From positions 22,161,500 to 22,225,499 of the forward strand of contig CM036250.1 in the NCBI GenBank assembly GCA_020698575.1: a stretch of 64,000 bases of DNA, written 5' to 3'. Position 1 is the stretch's first letter. The number at the start of each line of letters is the position of its first letter. The position numbers were made by a program, and so were the translations under genes. Shown here one piece after another: positions 12,089 through 24,410 of this stretch. Source of the stretch: Bostrychus sinensis. Taxonomy: Eukaryota > Chordata > Actinopteri > Gobiiformes > Eleotridae. The notes below the pieces were generated by a model. It was not told where the DNA came from, ran no database searches, and saw nothing but the letters and a program-made list of their open reading frames with translations.

Positions 12089-13819
12089 TTATTTCTTTTT
12101 GCTGTTCGGCCATAGCCCATTTGGTTTATTAAGTGAAGTGTTGCTACTATGTTTGTTATTTGTCTCGCCCTTCATTGCTTCCTCAATAGCATCTGAAAAG
12201 GGTGTCTTCTCCTCTGCCTCTGTCTCCCTGTGGTAGAAGTAGTTAAAGTTGGACACAATGACAGGAACAGGCAAAGCGATAGTCAGCACACCTGCTATTG
12301 CACACAATGTCCCCACCATTTTACCCCCCATGGTTATTGGACACATGTCTCCATAACCTACAGTGGTCATGGTGACAACAGCCCACCAAAAGCCGTCTGG
12401 TATGCTTACAAACTGTGTGTTAGGTTCGTCCACCTCGGCAAAGTATATAGCGCTAGAGAATAGGATAACTCCAATGAAGAGAAAGAAGATGAGTAAACCA
12501 AGCTCACGCATACTGGCTTTTAGGGTTTGTCCCAGAATCTGCAGGCCTTTGGAGTGTCTGGAGAGTTTGAAGATCCGAAACACTCTAACCAGTCGGATGA
12601 TTCTTAAAATGGCCAAAGACATATTCTGTCCTGTACTCTCTTCCCGCTTTGTTGCCAGTTCTGTTATCAATGTAATAAAGTAAGGAATGATGGAGATAAT
12701 ATCAATAATGTTCATTAAGTTGTGGAAGAAATCACTTTTGCTTGGGCAGGCCAAAAAACGCACACACAGTTCAAAGAAGAACCAAGCAATGCAAGCTGTC
12801 TCAATGATAAAGAAAGGATCATTAAAAGGAGTGGGCTTTCCCCCAAACAGAGACTCAGTACTGTGACTTCTGGATTTGTTAAGAGGCTGCACTGTAGTGG
12901 AAACGACAGGGTCCAGTTCGTCTCGGAATTCAGGGAGTGTTTCCATACAGAAAATAATAATTGATATGATGATAACAAAAAGAGATACAAGAGCTACACC
13001 TCGAGCAGCGTTTGAGGATTCTGGATACTCAAAGAGCAGCCAGAACTGTTTTTTAATGTCATGTGTAGGCAAAGGGATCTCAACATCCTTGATAAAACCT
13101 TCATCTTCTCTGAACTGCTCCATTGCCTCAGTCCCAAGCTCGTAGAAAATGATCTCATCTGCGAAAACATCCAGAGGAACATTAGCTGGTCGTCGGATCT
13201 TTCCTCCTGACTGGTAGTAGTACAAAATCCCATCAAAACTGGGCCGGTTCCTATCAAAGAAATACTCATTCCTCATTGGGTCAAAGTAGTCCATCCTTTT
13301 TTGTGGATCCCCAAGAAGTGTCTCAGGAAACTGGTCAAGTGTTTTGAGCTGGGTTTCAAACCGAAGACCCGCTATGTTGATGATGACTTTCTGATCTCCA
13401 TCATCAAGCCCCCGTTTATCGACAAACAGATCCTCACAGCACTCCTTTGCAAGCCGGCTGAAGATTTTCTCACTCTCCTTACTGCCCTCACTGCTGAGGA
13501 GTAACTTCCAGCTCGAAAGCATGCTAGCGCAACTCGTACGGCCTTGTCGACTTGCGGTTGGCAGTGTTGGGGAGTGGGGCACACTGAGTCTGTGGGCCTG
13601 CGGAGGGGGACAGGGTGAGTTCGATTCCCAGCAGCATGAGGGTAAATGGCTGGGAGAGGCTGTTGAAGCAAACTGTGAAGCCCGTCTGAGGTAGCTGCTG
13701 GGCAGGCCGCTGCAGTCCTGGGACAAAACCCCAGTAAGGGCAGTGGTCTCATCTGTAAAGTGGTCCACCTCATTCTCCGTGTCCTCAAGGCTCTCAAAGT
13801 CTACCAGGGCCACCTCCAT
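12089..13819 (-). CDS. kcna10: Voltage-gated potassium channel Kv1.8 (Shaker-related subfamily A member 10)
   Basis: A 576-residue alpha subunit of a tetrameric delayed-rectifier K+ channel of the plasma membrane. T1 tetramerisation domain at about 145-236 ([14 protein letters not shown], then [20 protein letters not shown]). S1 at about 272-292, an S1-S2 loop with an N-glycosylation site at N314, S2 at 333-354, S3 at 367-385, S4 at 402-421 with R406, R409, R412, R415, K418 and R421. The selectivity filter TVGYGD is at 486-491 and the S6 PVP hinge at 517-519. Cys493 sits at the outer TEA position. MEVALV at the start, EVDEP after S5 and the C-terminal SLNK-PNG block match KCNA10 rather than other Kv1 proteins. 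The start ATG has a good context (GAGCCATGG) and an in-frame stop ten bases upstream. The region of about residues 38-108 is extra compared with human KCNA10 as I recall it (511 aa) and is Ser/Pro-rich. There is no C-terminal PDZ ligand (ends KKK). Confidence 0.95.
   Translation of the reverse strand: MEVALVDFESLEDTENEVDHFTDETTALTGVLSQDCSGLPSSYLRRASQFASTASPSHLPSCCWESNSPCPPPQAHRLSVPHSPTLPTASRQGRTSCASMLSSWKLLLSSEGSKESEKIFSRLAKECCEDLFVDKRGLDDGDQKVIINIAGLRFETQLKTLDQFPETLLGDPQKRMDYFDPMRNEYFFDRNRPSFDGILYYYQSGGKIRRPANVPLDVFADEIIFYELGTEAMEQFREDEGFIKDVEIPLPTHDIKKQFWLLFEYPESSNAARGVALVSLFVIIISIIIFCMETLPEFRDELDPVVSTTVQPLNKSRSHSTESLFGGKPTPFNDPFFIIETACIAWFFFELCVRFLACPSKSDFFHNLMNIIDIISIIPYFITLITELATKREESTGQNMSLAILRIIRLVRVFRIFKLSRHSKGLQILGQTLKASMRELGLLIFFLFIGVILFSSAIYFAEVDEPNTQFVSIPDGFWWAVVTMTTVGYGDMCPITMGGKMVGTLCAIAGVLTIALPVPVIVSNFNYFYHRETEAEEKTPFSDAIEEAMKGETNNKHSSNTSLNKPNGLWPNSKKK
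13535..13645 (+). repeat. tRNA-derived SINE-like sequence inside kcna10 codons 59-95
   Basis: Read on the plus strand (antisense to kcna10) there is an RNA polymerase III A-box-like TGGCAGTGTTGG (13559-13570, 11 of 12 against TRGCNNAGYNGG). A B-box-like AGTTCGATTCC (13618-13628, 10 of 11 against GGTTCGANTCC) follows 47 bases later. In the minus strand this gives [12 protein letters not shown] in the kcna10 frame and AAGNRTHP in the next frame, a typical translation of tRNA-type SINE T-arms. The frame stays open across it. Confidence 0.5.
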
Positions 13820-13862
13820 GGCTCCAGCTCAGCCACTGTTGCCCCACCAGACCGAGAACAGG

Positions 13863-13876
13863 CCTGTGTCACTCAC
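13863..13876 (-). other. Candidate splice acceptor in the kcna10 5'UTR
   Basis: On the minus strand a pyrimidine-rich run (CTGTTTTTCTTTTG) is followed by GTGAGTGACACAG and exon-like sequence starting at 13863, 43 bases before the ATG. It could receive a distant first exon such as the one ending at 23993. Inference from the motif alone. Confidence 0.35.
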
Positions 13877-16800
13877 AAAAGAAAAACAGTGGGTCAAAGA
13901 AACACGCTCTGAGATCCAGTCATGGGCCAGACCTTAAAGAGAAGACTGGGAGGCTGCCTGCTTTGTTTCCTCCAATACCTGGGGAAAAAAACAGAAAAAA
14001 GATTACTCATATTCTCCATTGCAGACAATATTTGCATTTTGAAATACACACCTTGCATGTTAGTATATACTTGGGTCAATGATGTTAACCACTTTGGCAC
14101 TCCTTTATTTCTCTATTAGTTTTAAAATAAATATCCCTTGATGTAGTGGGTATAACATTAGACTCCAATCCCAATAGAAATAATGAATACTGCACAGGAA
14201 GAGAGGTACACAAATAAAGAAGAGAAGCTCGTAATAGTAGTAACTACAGACAGAATTTGTAATAACTGTCTTGTGCAGTCTGTCATTTTGAAGGCTTAGC
14301 AGTGACTCATGGAACTGTGAAAACAACAAAATAATTTAAAAAATACAACAATCTATACAACCATTCCTTCTTCTTTGTTTTGCATCCACTCTAAAAAGAA
14401 GCACACCCTGTAATGACCCCAGTTTGGGCCTGCAGTAGAAGACGATAGTGCCACGTAACTGGGGCTCTGCATATATTAGTACATAATTAACTGGCTGTGC
14501 ATTGATAGCCCAGGGCCTAAGTCAAACACTACCATAATCTCCTTAAGCCACGGTTTATCTGCTTTAAATTTACCTGCACCTGCGCCATTTTTTACCCATC
14601 TAAAAGTCCGCATGTTGTGTATTTTCAGCTCTATATTGTGCGAGGACATATGCACACTGAGCAGAGTGACGCCTGTAGATGTTTAATTAAAGACTCCACA
14701 CATGACTCACCACCTAAAACCACTGATACCAATCCTGCTACAGACCCAGAGACGAGAGACGAGAAGGCCTAGTGGAAGAAATAATCAAAATCTTAATCTC
14801 AAAATATCATTACTTAGGTAGAAGGACACAACAAAATGCTACTTGAGTAAAAGTAAAAAGTATTGAATGTAAAGTTTTCCACCACTATGCAAATGTGTAT
14901 ATACTATAGTCTGTATTCTATTGCTTATTGATTTTCTATTTTTGTTTTTGTTTTGTTATACTTCTTGTTTGCATGTACTCTTTCTGTTTCTGTTACTCCA
15001 ATACGATTACTGCTAATACTACTAACAGCTACTATTACTCTCCACTTTGTCATCAAAATCCAAACATACTTTTACTCATTTAGATATTTTAAAATATTAA
15101 AAATTTTACTTGAGGACAAAATGAAGTATTAAGTAGTTTCATTTAATTACTTGAGTAAAACTACCTAGTTACTTTCTATCACTGAAACGAAGCTGCATGA
15201 CAGGAAAATTGTTGGTCTGAAAGGGAAACTGGATGAAAATGGCATGTTCCAATAAAGGAAAGTGACAGCAGTGATCACAGTGATAAGTGATGCTTGGCTT
15301 GACAGAATGATAAGAGGGTTTTCCTAGAGGTGGGTAGTACAAGCAAAATCTGTATTTGAGTAAATCTCTTGTGTTTCAGAAAGTTTGAGAAGTTATCTAA
15401 ATTATTACTTGAAAACGAATAAAGCCATTTCTAGAAAATGACTTCAAATACAATACATATACATGTAAAGATGTAAAGACGTTGTTACAACCCAGCTCTT
15501 AGTGATCTTTCAAGAGAAAACAAAACAGCAACAGTGCATTGCAAAGAAAGCAGGCAGCCTGTCATAAATCTCTATCTTGTTATCTTGTTGAATGTCTCCT
15601 CTTTGAGGCTGGTAGCCAGAAGACCATCTGACCCTTTGACCAACCAGAACTGTCTCAAGACCCTGAGATAGCAAAAACTAATGGAGATCAATACCTGAAA
15701 AATATGTTACCAATTTTTATTATTCATGTTTTATCAATGGCACAGTCTGATGGAACAGTCTTAAATTCTCAAATGTTAGCACTTGTGTAGTTAGAATAGA
15801 TGGTACAGTAATAGCCAGATACAGAAACATTTTTCACATTTCTATACATTTTGTCATTATTTACTTCATGTCTATGATCATTTTAAACTGCAAAGCAAAA
15901 TTTATATACATGTATCGACTAGAAACCATGTTCTTGGTGTTATTTAGTGAAGATTCAGAGACTATTATTATTGGAGCTGCATATAAAGTAGACCTAAGCA
16001 AGAGGAAGAAAAAAACAAAATCAAATCAAATGCAGCCTACCTTAGTCAGCCATAACAGACCATGAGACTGCACCATTAAGTTCAACTCAGCAGAGAAACA
16101 GAGAAAATCAGGTGAGGCTGTGCTGCTGCTGCCATTTGCTACCTCCTCATTTGGGATCAGAATGACTAATCTATCACAGACTACACTGAGTAACCTTATG
16201 CTGGTGCAGAAACAGGAGCTGTGGCAAAGGCCAGAGCACACTTGCACACAGGGACACATGCAAACAGACACATGCTGAGAGGCCCTCCTCATTAAACCAA
16301 AATGAACGTTCAAAATGTCTCCCTGATACACATTTAACGTCTACATTTAGTTTGCAGACTATTGATATCAAACAGACAATGCACGGCCTGTCCTGCTTGA
16401 CCATGTGGAACAGTGTGATTAGATCTCTATTAGATTCTTCACGCCTGACTCACTCCACAGACAAGAGCCATTACCATATCAGACTTATTTACAGTTTCAC
16501 AATAAAATATTAATGTTTAACAACACCATTATCATGTTCAACAAGACAAGTGAAAAATGCTTCCTGTTCTTATAGGACCATCATACAGTGACATCTCACC
16601 TCTATACAAAGTTTTTTACGCAATTTTAAACAACAAAATCCAGACAAAGTGAAGAAATTGCAAAATCATGTTTGTAAGAACAATTCTGCAAAAAATAAAT
16701 AAATTGAAGTAATTTTGCTGAGGCTAAAAGCTAATGTACTTTTTGAATAGAACTAATTTATTGTTTTTAAATACAAAGTTATGGCTAAATGGTAAAATAT

Positions 16801-18213
16801 ATCAAAATGTAAGGCCTGGTGAAGCAAATATGCAGAGGTGGAAAAAGTACTCAAAATATGTACCTAAGTAAAAGTACTGCTACTGCAAAAAGAGTTGAAA
16901 AGGGTTGGATAATGGAGAACCTTCACCAACTCAAGTAGAGGTAAAAGTACTGACAAAAAAAGCCTCACAACCCAACCTTTTGTTCTGGGCCTGACATTTA
17001 TTGGCCACAGTGAAAATTATTTAAGAAACTTTTCACAAGATTATAAGTGGACATTAATTATTGAACATAAATATGTCTTTACATTTCTTTTCTGCTGATA
17101 ATTTCACTTCATTTTTTGTTAAAAATAATGCATCAAATCTGTTTTCTACCTTTTGTTTTATTATTTGAGTATGTTTTATTTCTTATTATAATTTTACATT
17201 TTATACATTAAAATTCTTAACTTTTACTTTCACATATATTGAGTGAGAAAGCACAAAATGTGAAACTTCAGTTTTATCAATCTTCATTGTCTAAAACAAC
17301 TGTATAAAGTTAGAGTCAGTAAAAATGATGGCACGGCCCCGCCTCCTTTTCCTCCAGGACAAATCTTATTGGCTGTTTCATGTGTTTTAGGGTTAACAGA
17401 GAGTGTTTGTAACCACTTTATGCAACATATTTCTCTTTTTTATATGACTCAAATTGATTACTACTGCTAGAAATACTTCACTAACGCTACTACTAGTGCT
17501 ACTATTTACTCATGCAACTAAAATATGCCTGAAATGGAATGTGATTAATTATTTCTTCATTGTTTAATAAGTTCAGCGTTACACTATATTGTTATTTTTA
17601 TTTATTAAATAACTGAAACTGATTTTGAGCTAGCTGAAGCTCATTGTAACCCTTTAGTAATGGCCACTACACAGTGTCTTACTCATACTCTTACCAAAGG
17701 TGGTAAAGAGTGAAATTCAATCTCTTGAGGCCCCCCAAGTGTTTCCATGTGAAGTCAAGGGGGTCAGAGATAATCTGCATGGGCCACAGTCACACCTACA
17801 GTGATACCACCATTTTCCCATGCACTGTTTTCAAGGGTATGTAACAAAAATAGCTAATTTTATGCAATTTGAACTTAGCTATAACAAAAAAGCAGCTAAA
17901 AACATGTACATAACATTTTTAATACATTTATCATTTGACAGCAATAAGGAATTTATAGTTTTGTAGTCCACACAGGAGTCATATGGGGCCCACACACAGG
18001 CCCATGCTGTTCTGACTATTCTGGCCCTTACTATAATTACTCTGAGGGTGTAAGCCCTTTGGACACTTACTCACTACAACTGACTAAAAACAGTATAAAA
18101 GTGAACAGAAATAGAGCAGCTATATCCAGAGGTAAAATGTAACAAAGTAAAAATTTGTAGTTCCTGTATGGTTACTCAAAACTTTTCATTTATCTGTAAT
18201 AGATTTTACAAGG

Positions 18214-18296
18214 GACACAACCCTTTCCATTTATCCTGGCTTTGGACTAGCACAAAGAGTACACTGTGACCCCATGTGGCTGGATTCTGCAAGTCA
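18214..18296 (+). repeat. Family A dispersed repeat, partial
   Basis: 'ACACAACCCTTTCCATTTAT', 'CTTTGGACTAGCACAAAGAG' and 'GTGACCCCATGTGGCTGG' occur in order, as in the copies at 36.4, 37.3, 39.0, 52.3 and 54.9 kb. I know this pattern as a common fish dispersed repeat but cannot name its family with certainty. Confidence 0.65.
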
Positions 18297-18787
18297 CAAA
18301 TTGCACCGAGGTACTTTCCACAGGCAGCTAACCTCAGTGACATTGGCACATGTGTGTAAACATGAGCAGATGTTCTGTCAGAGCGGGCTTAAGCACCACA
18401 CTATCCTTTCCTGGTAGACCACAAATATATATATTTTTTTATATTAAAATGAAACATAAATAATATAATATGTAGAAGAATACACATATTTTGCTGAGTA
18501 ATCTAGTTGCGGGTTATCATATAGGCTACAGAAACTGAAATAATCTTAAATGTAATAATCCTGAAAGTAAAACTGATAAAATCTTTAAGATCTCCCTAGC
18601 AGGAAGACGGATCTCGCTAATCTCTTTAGTACAAATGTAGCAACACGCAACAATGTACACAAAGGTCTTTGGACTAAGCATGCACAATAGTCACTCAGCT
18701 GAGTCATTGTCTCTATGTCTCTATGCCTTCAAATATAGTATACTGATGACATAAGTAAATAGTGTTAGTGCTACATTTTTCTCACTT

Positions 18788-18930
18788 TGGCTTTTTCCTT
18801 CTGGGATCACCACAGCTTATTCATTTGGCATAGTTTTTACGCCCCATGTCCTTTCCAACACTACTCTCCTCATTTATCCAAGATTGGAACCGGCACAAAG
18901 AGTAACCTGGCTTGTAAACCCATGTGGCTA
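18788..18930 (+). repeat. Family A dispersed repeat
   Basis: Starts with a 'CTTTTTCCTTCTGGGATCACC' type block, then 'CATTTATCCAAGATTGGAAC', 'CGGCACAAAGAGTAACCTGG' and 'CCCATGTGGCTAAAG'. Same block order as the other family A copies. Confidence 0.6.
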
Positions 18931-19828
18931 AAGTCTGTTCTTTACAAACACATTTTAAATAAATGTACTAACATTGTGTTTGGCATCACTTATTATCCTC
19001 TCCGACGTGTTTACACAGTTTTGTGATTACTTATTTTAACTTATTCCAAAATGTACTACCAGCCCCACAACAATGAAAGAAAATGTTGTGGTGCATTTAT
19101 AAATAGATTCAGTGTACTCAAAGTGAAATACTGTGATGATTAGGGCTAAAACATTTTATAATACATAATCATCACTATTAAAACAAATAAATGCTTTAAG
19201 TATTTCATTGTATGTGTACTGAACCTATATACTATGCTTTTCACTTAGAGCTGAACTAGTTAAATTATTTAACTTTTTTACCTTTTAAGTTGTTGATATG
19301 TGTTAAGCGTTAACATCTCTAGAAAATCTCTATCAGAAAGCCACAGATGACAGCTCTTTGTGCTAAAGCCTTACATATAGCTAATGTAAGGAACACCATA
19401 TTGTCAAAGCCATTAAAATTTCATAAAGTTGTCATACTCTCTTTCACTAATTACGTGACACACTTTGACTTAGCCTGACTTTTAGCTTCACATTTTCACG
19501 TCGACTTCTTAACCTTCTCTGTTGTGCTTTTAAACCACTTAATGAAATGTGAAATAGTAATATTCATTTGGTAATGCTGTTCTCACAACTAGAGCTAAAT
19601 GCTACTTCTCATTAAAACTCTAAAATAGTTATAGACCATTGCTGAACCTGATCTTTCACACTCATCTGTAGATATACACATAAGGAAATCCAATTTACAA
19701 TCATCCTACATCAAAAGAAAGGAAAATATTTCGAAGGATTAGATAAGAATATTAGCTGTCCTCTTTCCTTATAAAATCTATAAAAATTTGTATATAATAG
19801 ACAAATGTAATTATTTCATTGATACATA

Positions 19829-21287
19829 CAGTTAGGTCCATAAGTATTTGGACACTGACACAAGTTTTGTTATTTTAGCTGTTAACCAAAATATTTTCAA
19901 AATACAGTTATATAATTCATAAGTGCTTAAAGTACAGACCCTCAGATGGAATTTGAAAGTATTCATGTCTAAATTGGATGCAAGTTTAGGAATTACAGCT
20001 CTTTAATATGTGTGTTAATGTGTAGCAGCCTCTTTTTCAGGGGCTCAAAAGTATTTGGACAGTTGCTTTAAAGTTATTTCTTGAGCTACATTGGATATTT
20101 CCCATTAATCCATCATAAATTGAGCAGGTAAAAGGTCTAGACCTGATTCCAGGTGTTACATTTGCATTTGAAAGCTGTTTCTGTGAAATCACAACATACA
20201 GTATCTCAGTGGAAGTGAACAGACCATCCTTAGGCTGGATCAAAAAAAGGTGAAAAACTCCTTCACAACATCTGCCTTAGTGTAGAACACTCTCCAAGAA
20301 GTAGGTCTATCAGTGTCTAGGTCCAGTATAACCAGAAGACTTCATGAGAGAAAATACAGAGGGTTCACCACAAGCTGGAGACCATTCATCAGCCTCAACA
20401 ATAGAAAGGCCAAATTAAACTTGGCCAAAAACACCTAAAGAAGCCAGCCCAGGTCTGGAACAGCATTCTGTGGACAGATGAGACTCAGACCTCAGACCTG
20501 TACCAGAATGATGGGCAGAGTAAAGTCTGGAGAAGGTTTAGAACGGCTCATGATCCAAAGCACAGCACATCTTCTGTAAAACATGGTGGAGCAGTATGAT
20601 GCATGTTCATGTATAACTTTCAATGGCACTGGGTCACTGGTGTTTACTGATGATGTGACAGAAGAGAGAAACAGCTGGATGAATTCTGAAGTGTATAGGG
20701 ATATAATTTCTGCTCAGATTCAAGCAAAAGCCACAAAGATGATGGGCTGATGCTTCACAGCACAGATGAACAATGACCCAAAACATACTGCAAAACCAAC
20801 CCATACGTTTTTTAAAGCTTATAAGTGCAATATTCTACAATCAGTCAACACAAACAGTCAGTCACTAGATCTCAGCCTGATCGAGCATGAATTTCAGGAA
20901 GAAAGAACCAGAAACAACCAAGAAACTGAAGACATCTGCAGTAAAGGCCTGATAAAGCATCACAAGGAGTAAACCCAGTGTTTGGTGATGTCCATGGGTT
21001 CCAGACATCAGGCAGTCATTGCCTGTAAAGTATTTTTAACAAAATATTAAATATAAACATTTTATTTATGTTAATGTTCATTTGTCCAATTACTTTTGAG
21101 CCCCTGAAAAAGGGGCAGCTACACATTAAAGAGATGAAATTCCTAAATCCTTTGTCCGATTTGGATGTGAATACTCTATAGCACATATTAATTATATAAG
21201 TGTATTTTGAATGTTTTGGTTAACAGCTAAAAGAACAAAACATATAAATCCAGCACAAATTCCAAACATTTATTTGTATTAATTGTG
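19829..21287 (+). mobile_element. Tc1-like DNA transposon, decayed (copy 1)
   Basis: The left end CAGTTAGGTCCATAAG begins just after a TA dinucleotide (19827-19828). The right end, about 21180-21287, is a degraded inverted copy. Internal inverted segments, such as CAGGGGCTCAAAAGTA at 20038-20053 and its partner TACTTTTGAGCCCCTG near 21090-21105, show long inverted termini of roughly 200 bases or more. The element belongs to the same family as the copy at 48.5-49.5 kb. The interior carries a broken transposase gene on the plus strand. Confidence 0.8.
20270..20972 (+). pseudogene. Broken Tc1-type transposase
   Basis: Plus-strand translation across frames and stops shows WNSILWTDETQTSDLY (first catalytic Asp of the DDE triad), DGQSKVWRR, HDPKHSTSSVKHGG, NDPKHTAKPTHTFF (second Asp) and SLIEHEF (third acidic residue region). 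Several stops and frameshifts interrupt it, so no functional protein is made. The N-terminal helix-turn-helix region is only partly recognisable. Confidence 0.75.
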
Positions 21288-22307
21288 ATGATTATTGTAT
21301 CTAGGCTACGTAACAAATGTCATGATCCATTTTATTTTGGTTATCATTATCATCACAGTGAAACAAACAAACAAACAAAAAATGCTAGAAATATTTCACT
21401 GACTGTACTGAATCTCTATGTCCTTCACTTTGAATTGATACTATTGAAATAAATACTTTTACACAGTATTCTAATTTGTTGATGCAGTGCATATGAAAGA
21501 TTATACAACCCTGAAATAACAGGAAAAGTGTTAGTTTTGCCTGCACACCCATATGTTAGTCTAGAGGAAATTTGTGGGTTTATGAGTAGTATCCAAAAGC
21601 GTTCATGAGATGGAAGAAGACACAGTGATGTTGTAGACTACGGTGTGTCTGCAGGCTCTAGGCCAGATCTGGTTCACAGCAGCTGGGCCCAAAATCCTCC
21701 TCTGGCCTTTTGACAACAAGCTCATACTCACATATATGCACCATTAACAACAAGAGCAAGCTCACACAAGGACAGCCAGAGTCACTTCCTAATAAAAGAA
21801 AAGCTTCCTCTGGACCAGACATCTACAACCTATGGTTTTAGAGTCAGCCCTGCTCTTGTGGCTTCTCTGACAGCTCATCATGTAAAGTTAATAAAGGAAC
21901 AACTATAAAACAACATCTGCATCATCTTGTCAATTAAAAAAAAAAACAAAACATTCTCACTGTTTTCCAGAATATGCTATGAACTGATAATAAACCTGTG
22001 TAGCCTTTATTGTCTGTGCAGTGCATGCATTGACTGATTTATAGTGCAATACATAAGTTAAATAACAGCACAAAGAATTAGTTGCTGAATGTAAACTGTG
22101 TGCGAGTGGCTCCTGTATAACACTGCTGTTTAGTGGCCTTTTAAAAGATAGTTTGTGAAGTGAATAGTTAACATAGTTCTTTGTTCATTTGCAATAATTA
22201 AGGACCATCCAGGCTATATTTCTGTTATAGGCTAAACTACTTTTGTGCGTTTATATTAGTTGCTGCTCTCTACAGATACAAATTTGGTATTTTTTGGCAA
22301 TAATTGG
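21288..22307. other. Gene-free stretch
   Basis: I see no coding exon. There is an (AAAC)n tract at about 21364-21384 and an A run near 21938-21950. Otherwise AT-rich unique-looking sequence. Confidence 0.4.
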
Positions 22308-22716
22308 TTCTAGACAGAAGTAGAAAGTGACTATGTACTTTTAGTATGATTTTTGAAAATATTTTACATATTATATTTTACATATTATATTTTACATTTT
22401 CTAAAACATATATTTATTTTTGCTTGAGTACATTTTTAAGGGAAGATTTATTTATTTATTTTTGGTTTTTCTAAATGAGTAGCATTTTTGACCTTGGTGA
22501 TAAAGTGGTTAGCAGCAGAAATAGTAATATTGGTAACAGTTGTAGTAGCAGCAGAAGTAGGAGCACTTAAATGGTTGCAATACAGTAGTTGTTGTAGTTT
22601 CAGTGATAGTAGTTGTAACAGTAATGTATTTGTATGGTTATTTTTGCTTGAGTAGTGTTATTTTGAAGCACCAGTACTTTTACTTAAGAGATTTGAGGTA
22701 CTTCTTCCACCTCTGA
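22308..22716. mobile_element. Degenerate hAT-like MITE
   Basis: Left end CAGAAGTAGAAAGTGACT and right end ACTTCTTCCACCTCTG are inverted. The interior has the usual 'ACTTTTAGTA', 'TTGCTTGAGTA' and 'GTAGTAGCAGCAGAAGTAG' pattern. Same family as 7.4 and 62.4 kb. Confidence 0.5.
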
Positions 22717-23992
22717 TCATAGTTCTCTGTTGTTAATTAAAACTATGGGATGGGTGGCTCATGTGTTGCAGTAATGCCACAGTTAGATTGAGAAGAGGTC
22801 TAGCACGTGACAGGAGACACTGCTGTGCAGTGATGAACAGCTGCAATGGCTGTTTACAGGCTAATTGCTAGCTTTAAAGCATGACAGCTGCCTACAAATT
22901 TTATAGCAACCAAAAACATGCACATGTTTATTTAATAGTATATTCTGTTATTTTAAACCCGCCTTACTGTTTACATCTTTGGTGTGTATTTCTTCTTTCT
23001 TGTAGTGTTAATAGCAGAAATACAGTATAGATTACTGCTATTTTATACTGGGTAAAGTAACTAAAGTTAGTGATGCATTTCACTTGACATATTTTTTTAT
23101 TTTTATCTTTTAGAAAATGTACTTTGTAAGTGAATTTTCTAAAATAAATAATGCATGTTTTTTGAGGTATATTTTTGGTTTAAAGTCTATAATTGAAAAG
23201 CAGTTTTGTTTGTTGTGTGAAAGTGGGCAGTGCACTGGCCTTGCAGCCCTAGCCTACTTTATATCAATATTTCTGCAGTTATAACTAAGCTACTACATGC
23301 ACAATTGTATAGGTTGAGTATGGCACAGCACTCACAGTCAAAGGATCACTGCTCAAATAGCAACACTTAAAGGTCAGGTATCACCTGAGAGCCTTAACTA
23401 ATGCCCTCTTTTACATACAGCGACCACCACATCCCCCTCTGTGTAGGCAGATTAAACTATCATTAAGAGGACAGAAAAAATACTTGATGACTGATGTTTT
23501 TTTTTTTTTTGTTTTTGTGTTTTTTTAGCTGGCCGGTCAGTCACATCCAGACAGGGACAGTATGGCCATCTGCTGTGACTCTATTACATATCACTAATGT
23601 TAAGTGGAAACGAGTAAACGGGGGCGTGCGCACAGTGAAGACCACATGATACTCTTGTGTGAATGAACCTGCTTTTGAAAGAGCGGCTCATGTAACAGGC
23701 TTTCTGACACCTTAGTATCCACAAAACACATCTTTACACAGTACTAACGTCACGGGGTCAATTTAAGACCTATTCGCAAGGAAAAACGTTTTGCTACTCA
23801 ATTTCATAACTGCAGCCATTCAGACAATGTATAAGCTGTGCTGAGCCACTTGAGAGCGTAACGTGTAATTACTTTAAAGCGTCCCTTGCTAAATAAAGCG
23901 AGAAACGCTGTGATTTTACGCACAACAGTTGGTCTATTGAAGAGATAAACCTGTGGGAGGGCTATAAAACAAAAAGTTAAACGACGCCTTAC
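22717..23992. other. Gene-free stretch left of a CpG-rich block
   Basis: No coding exon seen. A T run lies at 23499-23510. From about 23600 the base composition shifts to more CpG, leading into the candidate promoter region at 24.0-24.4 kb. Confidence 0.4.
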
Positions 23993-24410
23993 CTTCACAG
24001 CAGTCACGTTGCCACAAACTTTATTAAAGTTTGCCCCTCGGGACCGCACCGAAGTCATTGTGTCGGGTGCGCACTGGCTGAACTCTCCGCTGCGTGCGCC
24101 CTTCCCTCAGTCCTGCACCGACAGTAGTCACGGCGGAGGAAGTGCTCCGGCCAATCAGCCACGAAGGGCCAGATGTGACCGTGATATAACACCGACAACA
24201 TGGTTACGATTAATTTGGCCAATTCCCCACTCACAGAAATCCTTGCTTCCTCCCTGGTGTTTCCGAGCTGTAAAGCGCACTCTGAAAGCGAGGGAAAGAG
24301 AAGGAGGGGAGAGAGGAAGGAGATTAGAATAGGATTGTTTCCTAGCCCCTGCCAAGATGTCTTGCGCTCCATGGCAACCGCACACCACACCTGCCTCATG
24401 CCTCCCAAGT
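23993..24410 (-). promoter_or_regulatory. CpG-rich candidate promoter and first exon (minus strand), possibly of kcna10
   Basis: The minus strand has a consensus donor, GTGAAG then GTAAGG, with the exon ending at 23993. Upstream lies a CpG-dense block of a few hundred bases containing a CCAAT/NF-Y-type site (GGCCAATCAGC at about 24149-24159 on the plus strand). A short ORF (ATG at 24058, 22 codons up to the donor) would be a leader ORF. The next gene in the direction of transcription is kcna10, whose candidate acceptor (exon from 13863) would leave an intron of about 10 kb. Another, unseen gene could own the exon instead. Confidence 0.45.

Larger units (their letters stand above)
13877..19828. 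other. kcna10-kcna2 intergenic, left part
   Basis: No coding exon recognised. Fossil hAT-like MITE pieces with 'ACTTGAGTAAAAGTA' interiors occur at about 14770-15188, 15325-15430 and 16831-16965. Family A repeat copies sit at 18214-18296 and 18788-18930. Short ORFs at 15868-16404 overlap on both strands without support. Confidence 0.4.

Noticed and set aside
13535..13645. A functional tRNA gene
   Set aside because: Only A- and B-box-like motifs are present; I cannot fold a full cloverleaf, and the sequence lies inside the coding frame of kcna10.
13372..13797. 141-codon minus-strand ORF overlapping the kcna10 N-terminus in another frame
   Set aside because: It is the neighbouring frame of kcna10. 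Its AAGNRTHP segment is useful only as a sign of the SINE-like insertion.
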